Shown here in pieces: positions 25,051 through 38,200 of a stretch of 64,000 bases of DNA. Origin of the DNA: Hanleya hanleyi (taxonomy: Eukaryota; Mollusca; Polyplacophora; Lepidopleurida; Hanleyidae); NCBI GenBank assembly GCA_036873755.1, contig JAVTVY010018927.1, positions 1-64,000 of the forward strand. The letters are read 5' to 3'. A model generated the notes under the pieces. The model was not told the DNA's origin. It was given only the letters and a program-made list of their open reading frames with translations, and searched no databases. A program made the translations under genes and the position numbers. Every line of letters begins with the position of its first letter. Position 1 is the first letter of the stretch.

Positions 25051-28000
25051 AATAAAGCTATGGGTGATTCGGATTGGTTGAAGCTCCATACTGGTAATAG
25101 GCACAAAAGTTGAAGTACACTCTAGTGTTAAAGGAGTACTTAACTCTATACTATTTTTGATAGACTATTTATCTGCAATTGTATTCCAAAACTTCTATAT
25201 AAAACTTATGTTGAAAGAATGCGAAATAAAATATTGAATATTTTGCTGGGCGCCGCCATTGCACCACTGCGCGAGATTTTTAGGCGAGTATATATACACA
25301 AATCTATATATATATATTGGTTATATCTTACACCAAAAGCTTGCCGATAAATCGCACAAGGAACCCAGTAAATCCACCGACGTTCTGGTCGATTTTAGTT
25401 CAAGTGTAATTATGAAACTGTTTATGAAGTATCGTCTATGAAATCGCTGGACAATTGCAGAGGACGCTCTTTTCAGTAAGTTTGCTTGGTCAGGTTTAAG
25501 CCCCTTTGCCCTATCTCTACACAAACTGGACCATTATCTTAGGTACACTATGGCAGACTAATGCTCGATTTTCCTCATCAGTACACCAAGTAACCTATCA
25601 GGTTTTATCTACTAAGCAGGTACACCAACCTAATTGCCACTGTTTACACAAATAATTTCTCGACTTTTTATCTGTACAAATTTTGTTTTCATTGTTTTCT
25701 GATTGTCCCTTCCCCATCCCCATTCTGTCACCTTTATCCATGCATCATGCCTTTCTATTTCAGCTATGATTTTTCACCTACAGGTGTAAAAATGGCCTGT
25801 CGGCTTGGGTATAATCTACATCCCTCCAGGCTGTGCTCCTCGGGACTACAATTCAATCCCCCAATGTACTCTCACTGAACCCGATACAGTCGCCTGTGAC
25901 CACGCAACTTACGTTGTACCATCACCCTGCAACTTGCATCCCCATGGGTTCCATAAGCGCCCGACGTGGACTGGCATCTAACCCAGGCCTTCAACTGGTC
26001 TCCAGTGGAAATATAGGACAAAATATAGGACTTTTTTCTTATAAATACAGGACAGATATAAGACATTTTACTGAAAATATAGGACAATCTTCAACTTGGC
26101 ATCAGTTGCACATTAGCAGATTACCTAGAAGTATGGTGCAAGCCTTTCTCTTGATAACCCACCATATTCATCATGGAAGACTTCATATAGTCCGCATCGT
26201 CTGAGGATGCCATGGTGGGAAATCAGAGCAAGGCTGTGTGACAAGCGAAGTCAACAAACACCTGGAAATATACTCATGAAACGAAGTACAGGAGTTATTA
26301 ATCGTGGTAATCCCGATGAAAAATTCTCAAAAATGGATTCTTGGGCAAATTTTCAAATTGAATTTTCCTGCGAAAAATTCAGTTTTGTCATTTTTCTGAT
26401 ATTCTTAAAAATATTAAGTTTAAATCTGGTGGTGTTGTTGTTCACGATCACTAGAGGCATTTGGGAAGCTGACCGATCTCTCTTAGGCACTCGTTGATTG
26501 GACCACTGTTGGTGTCCTATCCAAGGCGTTCTACCTTTATGGAAATTTAGGAATGTCTTGTTAACAAAGGATTTGAACAAGATTCCCCCCCCCCCCTCCC
26601 GCCTTCCACAATTTTGTTTTGCACTGTGTGTGTGGATTTTTGGGGGAAGGGTGGGGGGCTTAGCATGTCCTTTTGTTGTAAGTTCCTCTGTCCAACACTC
26701 TTAGGAGTTGCGTAATAACACCACACTGGTGGTTCCAAAGAATGGAGAAATAGAGTACATACAGTACAGCAAGCTTCAGTATCTATTCTTTAGTTATTTT
26801 AGTGTGCATCATAATTACATTGATGAAAAACTTGGAATATAATGTTGAGTTTCATATCTTTTACTATGAAAAAGTCTGAAATATTGAGTTTCATGTCTTT
26901 AACCTATGAAAAAGTCTGAAATATTGAGTTTATAGAGGTAAATTGCGCGCAAAAAAATTGACTCTTTTCGAAAATTGAGTACGTATACTATAAATTTTGG
27001 GCTAGAATAACCCCGGATAGTAATTTAATAATTTGAAAGAGACTCCGGGCAAAAATATAGGAAATAGGACATTTTTCAGAAATATAGGACAACTAAAAAA
27101 TATAGGACTTATAGGACATATAGGACATAATTGAAGGCCTGCTAACCTAAATCCAACTCAAAGCTGACAGGCCAAGCTTCACCCAAATAAGCCAAATAAT
27201 TTTATTGATTTCATTTTGAATTAATTAAAAAAAAATATCTCGAATTCAATCTGGTGTGTTGCATAAATTACCGCTCAGCTTCAAATTTTGTCCGAATGGA
27301 ATCAGACTTGGGGAAGAAATTCTTCAGTTGACGGATAGAACCTAAACCACTTTCTTTTTGGGAATTACCCCCATGAGATATGCCGCATCAGTTTCTTCCT
27401 CGAATTAAAACTCGGACCCAGAGTAATTCAAATGTCCATATAGTTGAAACGTCCCTGGATCAAGCGTTAGCCGAGACATTGCCCTGAATGCCGACGTCAT
27501 CAGTCACGCCATCCCACAAGCAACATGGCGGCGCCCACGTCGACCTCAATGCAAAAACATGGCTTCAAAAACTGTAACAAAAGTCATAGGTTATTGCCCT
27601 CAATGACAGTGAAATAGTTGGTGAATTTTTTAAGAGTAAACTTTGCAAGAGGAACCTATATGAAATAAATTACTCCTTTAAGTAATCAGACATGAATATA
27701 TTTGAAAGTTGATGAGCAACAAACAGAAAGAGATAAAATCAAGAGCAGAATTTTTGGCTATTTTTATTTTGCCTCTTTAGCAGCAGCCTTTCTCCCCAGA
27801 GGTCTGCTGAAAATGATACGATGGAACAATATACACTAACCCCACTTACCATCATTCTTCTCAACTTTCAAAAAAAAAAAAAAAAATACTACAAATTCCT
27901 ATCATATCAAGCACTCGTCACATACTCCCACAGTAGTTCTTTACCCCTATCTAGGGGCTCGGCACAGGCCCTCGTGAATACAGACCACTAGATAAATATA

Positions 28001-29087
28001 CGTACAGAGAAACCTGTGAATAGCAACACCTGGGTAAATCGACCAACCTCTAAATATAGACATTATCCATGGTCGCAATAATTAAAAGAAAAATATTCTG
28101 CACCATCGTAAACCAGAACCCTGTCAAAACAGACACTAATTTGGTCCCAAACGTGACCGGTATACACAGGTTTCACTGTATTTGCAAATTTTAAGAATAA
28201 AGATGAGAATTTTTAGAAGAGAAAAAGCAAATCTAAATGAAGTACATGTACAAAACTGAACGGACACATTGTATTAAATATATATATATACACCATTGTT
28301 AACATGAAAAGCTCTAAAGTTCTCCTACATCCCATAAGTTAGGTTTGACAGAAAAAAAAAATGACCAAAAATATCTCTACTGAATGATTATTATCCATGA
28401 TGTCTGGACATGTGGGCAATTAGCTACATAGTTTCAGCTAAACCAACTTCATGAAGATGAGAAACTCAGGCGAAGACAATAAGAAAATAATTGTCTAATT
28501 TATACAATCGGATTTACATGCCGAATATTCATCTTTTCAGAAAGATCTAATTAGTGTGGAATATTCAGTAATCAATATTACCTTTCAATCACCCTGGTCA
28601 ACAATAAGGAAATTGTAACAATGCCCATTGGGTAACAGCCAACTTGCACCCCTCCCCACACTCGATACCTTCAGTACAAATTCTAAAACAATTGTCATAA
28701 AATCTCTTTATCATACAATTCGCCCATGGTTCTCAAATACTGATTTCAAGTTCTCTTTTTATGCCCGTGAAATTCTTATTTTTTATAAAGAATAAATAAC
28801 CTTAACCTGTAGTTCTGAAAAAAATAACGAATCATTAACCTTTTCTAACATTGTCCAATTGGCCACAGTGGCTCAGTCATTGCTTATGAAGATTGGAAAA
28901 ACAAAACGGTGGAATCAGTGATGTAATGAGAATGATGAACCATCAAGTTCTATTACGTACTTATGTTCTATTACTCTTAAGAAATTATGTAACATTATGA
29001 AGTGACAGGACAAAAGTCTGTAACAAGTTCACATGAGCCTTAACAGTGGAATTATTTAGTTTTTTTTTTTTTACAAATATACAAAAT
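25051..29087. other. Gene-free 3' flank of PDIA3
   Basis: Holds two short clusters of ATATAGGACA repeats (25990-26090 and 27050-27135), a C12 run at 26585, an A17 run near 27870 and AT-rich unique DNA. No ORF has a recognised domain. The PDIA3 3' UTR must start here, but its end cannot be placed. Confidence 0.45.
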
Positions 29088-29207
29088 TTACAACTCCGTC
29101 TTTTTCTTCTTCTCTTTCCTGGCTTTACCAGACCTACTGTATCCTAGTAGTTCGTCTGTCGACTCCTTAGCCAAATATTTTAAAAACTCGTCAACCTCCC
29201 GACCTCC
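29088..29207 (-). CDS. PDIA3: PDIA3 exon 13: C-terminus with KTEL retrieval signal
   Basis: 120 nt including TAA at 29090-29088. Acceptor ATTACAG|GGAGGT. It encodes [20 protein letters not shown], then [19 protein letters not shown]. The basic stretch before KTEL resembles the lysine-rich tail of ERp57. Confidence 0.95.
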   Translation of the reverse strand, partial: GGREVDEFLKYLAKESTDELLGYSRSGKARKEKKKKTEL

Positions 29208-32200
29208 CTGTAATGGAAGAAATACACAATGAAATGAAACTGGAATTTTCAGTAATAATCTACGCTAAAGGTGACAAAGGTAAATATGAAGACCTACTTT
29301 GACTGCACACCTGCTACAGGTTTAATGTCGGGTATACGATGGGCTTCTAAAACAGGATTCCCAGCTCAAGTTGTACAACCAAGCTTTGGATCTAAATCTT
29401 TCACTTGATCCATCTGGATTTTATGTTTTGAGCCATACAGTCCAGTCTATGGACCTAGATCTATGGTTTGAGAAATACAGTTCAAACTACGGCCCAAAAT
29501 CACTTGATCCATCTAGATTTTATATTTTGAACCATACAGTGAGTAAATATGATTGAACTTCGCTTTCAACACTATTTCAGTCATATCATGACATTTGAGT
29601 CCAGTCTATGGACCTAGATCTATGGTTTAAGCCATACAGTTCAAACTATGGTCCTAGACGGGGGTAGAATTTGGATGTGAATCCAAGAGTCGACTAGTGC
29701 AAAGATTCACCTGAAAGCCTGCTGGTGTGCATCCATTGGATTCGAGTAATTTTTGGTCATAAATACCGTTTCTTTTTTAATTTGATTTATGATCAGACAA
29801 AATAAATTCCTCTCAATTCAATCATCCCTCCACAATCAAGTGTGTTCGGTGTGCAGAGAGTACATGAACCGAGACTGGGCCACATCATCCAATGAGATAT
29901 GTCATAAGCACAAATGACCTATTGTACTGTAATGGAGATTGCTTAGTGTTACTTCCACCCATGTCCCTGCTACCATGTCGGTGTTTCGTGTTAAAATTAA
30001 AGGACTCGTTTTAACCAATATTCAAACATAGACGAGTGCACAGAACGCAGATGTGGAATTTTTATAGAAAGAATTACATTAGGTACAATGTTTACCATCA
30101 GGCAGAGGTATTCCGTCAGTACACTTTAGTCTCGTTGAGGCGATTATCAGGTAGCAACTGTCAATGCATGGTTTTTCAAAATGGTGCCCCTTTGCAAGTG
30201 GTAGATTCAACAGTGGATTCTTTGAATTCTCGCAAGCATTTTGTTGGGAATCCAACAAGATTCTTGCAACATTTTGCTAAAATCTACCCCTGCTAGATTT
30301 GAAGTTTAAACCATATATTACAAGTAATGGACCCAGATATTAATGTTAAAGCCAGATCCTAACAATCATATATTCCCAGATGACCACTATAACCCACCTG
30401 ATAAGTTTGAGGAGTATCTTTACTTCCTTTTGGAGACCAATATATTGTTGGAAAACTGTAATATAAATATAGATAGCCATCAATGCAAGTAGTGGGACAG
30501 AACATTCTGGCCTACATATTTCCAATTCTCATTTTAAGCCAATGTGAGGGACAAAGTATATTTATCAAAATGTCAGTATAATTTGTATCAACCAATTTTG
30601 AGCATGGAATTCAACTGCCGTACTTTAATCAAGAAAACATTCACTGTAACAGATTAGAGAACGAGAAACAAAATAATCTTCTCTAAATTAATGTTCCACA
30701 TAGAGCTTCAGTCCCATCATTTATAATCAAAACCGATTTTCTACTGAATGTCTAGAAAACATACAGTGCTCAGTTTCCATTCTACAGTAGTTCCGTCCTG
30801 AGATCATAGATTATCTGTGCTCTATATTGTATAATTCTTACCCTCTAACTTCATATTGTGAAGGAACATCATTGGCTGTTGCATCCATCTTTGCAATTGT
30901 AATTCCTGGTTCATCTATCAACTGGAAAATTGAGAATATGCTAGAAAATTGAAGCTATAAAAATGCTTGGCAACTTGGCAGAATAGACGATCTGTTGGTG
31001 GAAAAAAAGTCCCCTTCTTTTTCCTCAAACTTGTTATATTATGTTTATCATTTTTTTCAAGAAAACAACGTTTTCTTCAGGAAACTCGTCATTGATCGAG
31101 CGATTGACTAAACTGTTACTGATGGTTTCATTCTCCAAGTGCTTCCTTTTCACTTCCAAAGAACAAAATTTAGTGTTAGAGTTATAGACTAGAGCTGAAA
31201 CAATTAGTCGTATACATTCGCAGTATGTTAAAATTACGAATATTCAAATAGTAAAGGACATTCGAATATTCAAGACGACCCCTTAACATTGCGACACGCA
31301 CATGGTCTGGGACACTGTCAAAGTGGCTAGCAATATTCTTGTACTAATTTTCAATTACCTGATACACAAATAAATTATAATAATGATGCACAACACTGAA
31401 ATTGGTTGAAAGTTAAAGCAGCATCAACGATCTTCAATTCTCAATATTACACAATTTCAGCTCTACTATGGACATTTCTGCTAAACGTTTAGCTCCAAAC
31501 AGATTGTTAAATATTTATCTTCCTTACCATTGTGGCTAACTCGTCATATTTTGGTGCTAGGCTTTTACAGTGTCCACACCAAGGGGCATAAAATTCTATT
31601 AAAACATCCTTGTCTTCATTATTGACAATTTCGTCAAAATTTTTGGCTACAACAACCTGAAAAACAGAAGGAAAAGGAAAGAGTCATGATTTTACATGTG
31701 AACTGCAGTTTAATAGTCATATTACAAAAAATATCACGAGAATACTTCCCGATTCAAGGATCTAATTCCAGTGGTGACGAGGGAGCCAGCATACATCAGA
31801 GTTGGTTAAGTGTGTCATCAGATAACAGAATTACGTCCCCTAGGGATCATCATTTGTATGCAGCATCATCCCAATAGGTTTGTCGCAATCAGGTGGAGAC
31901 AACTCTAATATAATCACAATCAAGGGGCATAATCCATTAAAAAATCTGTTCTGCACTTGCAAATAATGGATACCAGTATGTTGAGCAATATTTGGTTTTC
32001 TTGGCACCATCAAACCCTGATGACATTTTATCTCACTTTCAATGACGTGATGAATTATGTTGGCAATTAAATTGCTGTCGTGTTACACGAGGGAGGTGGC
32101 AGGTTAATTAAATAGCCGTATTATCATCCCCATCTGTCAAGGACGTAATTTGCCTTATGGGATAAAAGTGGGACAAAACGTCATCAGGTTTCATGCCTAT

Positions 32201-35200
32201 CGAGACATTAAACTGAGATGGACATAGCCTAATCAACAAAATTCCACATCAGCGGTTTAGGTGGAATTCGGCATAACAGGTGATGATGGATGGTATTTGC
32301 GAAAATTAATCCTCTATGTGATCACTTACCTTTACTGGCTCATCGTTGGGCTCTGGTATAGGCTCAGATTTCAAGTATGGCTCTAATTTGTCATCAAAAT
32401 AATCATTTAGAAATGCTTCAAATGTTTCCATGCTGAAAATACAGAAATAATCCTAATCAACAATACTACTATTTCCAATTTCAAACTGAATATAGTATCA
32501 AGAACTCAGAAGACCTATTTCTAGAGAATGAAATCCCGACAGCTTAAATTACTCCCATGTGCTCTGGTTGGCTACCACACGATTACTTTCCAACAGAAAT
32601 ACTTACAAAAATTCTTCTTTCATGGTAAACTTTTGATCTTTGAGATTTCGGATGGCGACGACTGGTTTATCCCCGGCACTCAGACCAAACTCTCCAATCT
32701 CTTGTCCAAAGTCGGAGACACTGTTCACACTGAGATAGAGCGTCTTCCCAGCATCCTTCAACTTCTTACCGACCTTCATTACTCTGAAAACAAAATGAAT
32801 AAGGATTCGATTGCAACAAATGTCAAGGAGGCCCTCTGAAATGTTTTAGCCCATATACATAAAGTTACCACATGTTAGCTTTGACTCTTTGCTCGATAGA
32901 GGGTTGCTACCATTGCCCCATAATGCAGGGATTCATAGAAGTCCAAAATTTTGCCACTGGATACTGAAATTTCAGTATTTTTTTTACCTCAACTGAGTTT
33001 TTATCAGTTTTTGCCACCGGCGTCCCGATTGCTACTGTTTTTTTTGTGTTTTTGCCGCCGCCATATGTAATGGTTCTGAGAAAGAGTTTAAAGCTTAGAA
33101 TAAAGTAATATAACATCAAATTTGACATAATCATTTAACTGTCTTAATTTAATTGAACAAGAATAGAATATTCCATCACTACAAAGTCAGCCTGCTAGGG
33201 GTGCAGTCTATCGGAGATGGCTCAATTCCCATCTCCTACTGACAACTGCACCCCAATTACTAGCATTGTTTCAGTTATGAAAATATTTTTGTCAATTTAA
33301 ATAATCCATAAATATTTTTGTCAATTTAAATAATCCATATTCTTCCTAATTTGGAATGAATGAGATCTGAATTGCGATATTTAATTCCAATCAGGGGTTT
33401 TCCCTAAAACGTTGAACAGGCCTCGAAATAAGACGGCACGGGGTGGTCAAAAAATTTATCCCCTGATTTTTGGTCCAGGTGATCAATTTTTTGATCTCCT
33501 AGTAGATCAACCAGGTAACCAATCGATCACCTAAAACTATAGACAGTGCTTTATTTATAAGGCGCGCTTTCGCTCTCGCGCGCCTCCCGCTCGCCTTATT
33601 CTCGATCGAGGTGCACTTTTTTTAGCGCACCTGAAATATCCTACTGTTTATGCATAGAGTATAGCATGGCGCAAAACATTGTCAGACCCCTCAATTAAAC
33701 TGCGCCCTGCTCCAGTTAGATTGCGCTCCGTCTCTTAAAACCATTCTGCTGCTTTTTTCCATGAATATAGGTTGTTTATTTCTGAATTTTCGACATCGCC
33801 TAACATCGTTGACCCGCCACCATATTGGCTGAAAGCAACATATTCCAGTACTGGCGTTTAGATTGGCTGGGTCATAAGGCGGTACTCTTGGCCAATGAAA
33901 AACTTCGTTACCATCTCAGCCTCTTGTCGCGGGGAAAACCCCTGTTCATTGACACAGATATTCAATCGAACTTTACGCTGACAACGCGGACTAGTAGATT
34001 AATACCAGGAATAAATGCCGGTTAATGATAAGCTCTTTTAATGATAAGTTCAAAGTTCCAGTACTTAAAGATGTAATCAGCCTCAAAATGGATGGATTTT
34101 GTAACCTCTCCCCTGTGCGTTTTTTTCAGCAGGGAAGATTACCAAAGCATCATATGTATTATATTTGACGATAGTGGGATCGTCATATACAACGAATGCA
34201 AGAATATCTTGTCTGAGAAATTTGTAACTCTGCCCGCTTCGACGGCTTTCCTGTCTCGCCATTGAGTGTGTGTTGTACGCGGAGAGGAAAATGACGTCAT
34301 TGCGTGACGTATGAGTGACGTAGCGACGCTAACGAATTTGAACGCTGCACAGCTGCAGCCATGGGATAACGTCATGGCTCGTGCCCACGGTTCGGTGATG
34401 TCGCATAGCGTACGTTGGTAGAACGCATCATACGTGTATACGCTTGTTGACACGGTCGTGTAAAAATAAACGGCATGCCATGCTGTTTATTTTTAGAGAT
34501 CAACTCCTTCTATTTTCTCGTGAATGGTGGAAACAAGTTTAGTTTTTTGTGGTCAAATGTGTTTCATTTTGTACCTGTTGTAACATATGTCACTTTCGCC
34601 GAGTTTGAGAGACATCAATTTCAGCCCAGATTTGAGGCTGATTACATCTTTAACATAATTCGGTTACAGTTTGTCTCATGTGGATCCTGTTTATTCGTTG
34701 GTAATCTGTTCAACGTAAATAGTTCAGTGTGTGGATCGTGGGCAATCGGCCACGTGGACACGCAAGTCTAATTTTATGGGACCGATATAAAATGCTGCAT
34801 TATTTCAGAAATTACAAATTGAATTGAAGCCTTATTTAGCTATGGCGATATTACGTAGCCCATTTCATCTGAATACCAAGCCTGTTTAGCAGCAACAACA
34901 ACAAAATATTTTCAATTTCCAGTAAAAATTATGAATCTTGAAAAAATAAATCATATGTATGGTAGATCTAGTGAGCTGAAACATATGATATGTCACTCAG
35001 CTTGATGACACTCTTTGGCACAAAATGTCACTGAAAAAAAAAATTACTCAGTAATATTTTCGGACTGGTACAGATGTTCTATTTGTCATTAGTTTCTAAG
35101 ATTTTAATTCTTATAATATTGTTCAGCAAGTATAGGAATGGCATTGGCCTATGACAAATTGATTGGATCAATACATCTTTTTCACAACTTGATATCTAGG

Positions 35201-38200
35201 GAATTCCAAACATATGATCATGAGAGCTCATATCACACTGGTAGGATACAGAAAAACTCAATTTTTAAATTGAAAAATCCCTCCCCTGAAAATTTTCAGA
35301 AGCACGATTTTTAGCTCCCCTTGTCACTCCTCTTAACAGATTTAGGTGCACTTAATTTAGCTCCCCTGCCTTATATTACTATGAAGCACTGTATACAGAT
35401 TTCATGTTGTATGAATGGATTGGTTTTTCTTAAGTGGAATTGTGCAAAATGACAATGTGCATGCCAATTAACTAAATTCATTTCAGGAAATATATCCAAG
35501 ATACAACTTGACATTTTAAGAACGTGTTTTACTCCTTCCTGACCGTCTCTTAACCCTACTATTAATAGTGCTGTCGATGTCCGAGTGCCAGGCTGTCAAG
35601 CAGTGTTGAACCTTTCAAAATGGGTTCAAAAACGGTGACTGTCAAGTCGTTGGAATTGACAAATGAAATGAAATAATGGATGGTATTTGATGCACGATAC
35701 ATTAATTTGAAACCCTAAACATACATTCGGAACATATTTGGTATTTTACAGCTTTAGAAATATTTAGGAAACGCAATTTGACAAAAATATTGTATCGTAA
35801 AACTCACTCATTTTATCACTTTCAGATTACTACCGATGGACGGTCTGTTTTGCTTCATTCCGACTAAATAACTCGTCTAAAATCGTATAGATGTCACGAT
35901 ATGTATTCCTGATTAAACTTAGGATAAAGAATACTGAAAATTTATTAAACATTCGGTAAAAATCCTGTTGTTTACGCGACGCATGGTTTTGGTGAGCGAA
36001 GCCCAACACCATAATTTGGGATTCTGTCGCACGGCGCATGCGTACTCAAGCGATATTTTATGGGTGACCAATCGGTAAGTCGGGTTACGTCAGGTGATCA
36101 GGTTTTCGCGGGAATGAATGAAAAGAATTTAAAACACATGGCCATTTTACCCAATAACATAGACGCATTTCTACTACATGACCCAGATGCCTGTGTGTAA
36201 ATGGAAACACGAGTTGTTGCCCTTCAATTTTTTTATCTCGAACGTGGAGAATATTTCCCTGCAAACGATCTTGTAAACAAGGTGCGTTTTTACTCGTTTT
36301 AACGAACTTTTCTGAATAAATGACGCGTGTACATCTAAAAAAATTTTTCAACCGAGTTGTTGGTCGAATTACGATTTCAGCATTCACCGGAATTGAGTTT
36401 ATAGCTGAGAAATTGAATATTTACTGTGTTAAATGCACACACTTCAGTTTTTTACAGTACGAATTGAGTTTCCTAGTGAATTTTGCCACCGAATACCGGT
36501 GGCAAAAACCGACGTGTATAAATCCCTGTAATGACACCCCATTCCATTCCATGATGCCATTTGACACCTCAAACAAATTACTAAATTCATCAGTTTAAAT
36601 TGTTAACTATTATATCCAGCAATATTAAATTTGTTCAATCACATACTTTTCCATGTGAAGGAAAAAAATGTATAGTTATACATGTGGCTCCACAGAATTG
36701 ATTATTTGTGACCGTTTACAGGTGAACATTCTAAGGGTCTATGGGGGCAGACAACCCAGTATCCACTCTATGGTTCAGCCCAGTATCCACTCTATGGTTC
36801 AGCCCAGTATCCACTCTATGGGGCAGCCCAGTATCCACTCTATGGTACAGCCCAGTATCCACTCTATGGTTCAGCCCAGTATCCACTCTATGGGGCAGCC
36901 CAGTATCCACTCTATGGGGCAGCCCAGTATCCACTCTATGGTTCAGCCCAGTATCCACTCTATGGTTCAGCCCAGTATCCACTCTATGGTTCAGCCCAGT
37001 ATCCACTCTATGGGGCAGCCCAGTATCCACTCTATGGGGCAGCCCAGTATCCACTCTATGGGGCAGCCCAGTATCCACTCTATGGTACAGCCCAGTATCC
37101 ACTCTATGGTTCAGCCCAGTATCCACTCTATGGGGCAGCCCAGCATCCACTCTATGGGGCAGCCCAGTATCCACTCTATGGTACAGCCCAGTATCCACTC
37201 TATGGGGCAGCCCAGTATCCACTCTATGGTACAGCCCAGTATCCACTCTATGGGGCAGCCCAGTATCCACTCTATGGTTCAGCCCAGTATCCACTCTATG
37301 GGGCAGCCCAGTATCCACTCTATGGGCCCAGTATCCACTCTATGCAGCCCAGTATCCACTCTATGGTTCAGCCCAGTATCCACTCTATGGTTCAGCCCAG
37401 TATCCACTCTATGGTACAGCCCAGTATCCACTCTATGGGGCAGCCCAGCATCCACTCTATGGGGCAGCCCACTATCCACTCTATGGTACAGCCCAGTATC
37501 CACTCTATGGGGAAGCCCAGTATCCACTCTATGGGGAAGCCCAGTATCCACTCTATGGGGAAGCCCAGTATCCACTCTATGGTACAGCCCAGTATTCACT
37601 CTATGGGGCAGCCCAGTATCCACTCTATGGTACAGCCCAGTATCCACTCTATGGTTCAGCCCAGTATCCACTATGGGGCACCCCAGCATCCACTCTATGG
37701 GGCAGCCCAGCATCCACTCTATGGGGCAGCCCAGTATCCACTCTATGGTACAGCCCAGTATCCACTCTATGGGGCAGCCCAGTATCCACTCTATGGTACA
37801 GCCCAGTATCCACTCTATGGGGCAGCCCAGTATCCACTCTATGGTTCAGCCCAGTATCCACTCTATGGTACAGCCCAGTATCCACTCTATGGTACAGCCC
37901 AGTATCCACTCTATGGGGCAGCCCAGTATCCACTCTATGGGGCAGCCCAGTATCCACTCTATGGTTCAGCCCAGTATCCACTCTATGGTTCAGCCCAGTA
38001 TCCACTCTATGGTACAGCCCAGTATTCACTCTATGGTACAGCCCAGTATCCACTCTATGGTTCAGCCCAGTATCCACTCTATGGTACAGCCCAGTATCCA
38101 CTATGGTTCAGCCCAGTATCCACTCTATGGGGCAGCCCAGTATCCACTCTATGGGGCAGCCCAGTATCCACTCTATGGTGCAGCCCAGTATCCACTCTAT

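Noticed and set aside
25833..26204. 123-codon plus-strand ORF
   Set aside because: No domain or splice context; part of it is translated ATATAGGAC repeats.
27770..27815. Possible minus-strand last exon reading RPLGRKAAAKEAK then stop, with AATAAA
   Set aside because: Only 13 codons; the neighbouring donor would give a ~43-bp intron; no recognised protein and no phase link to PDIA3.
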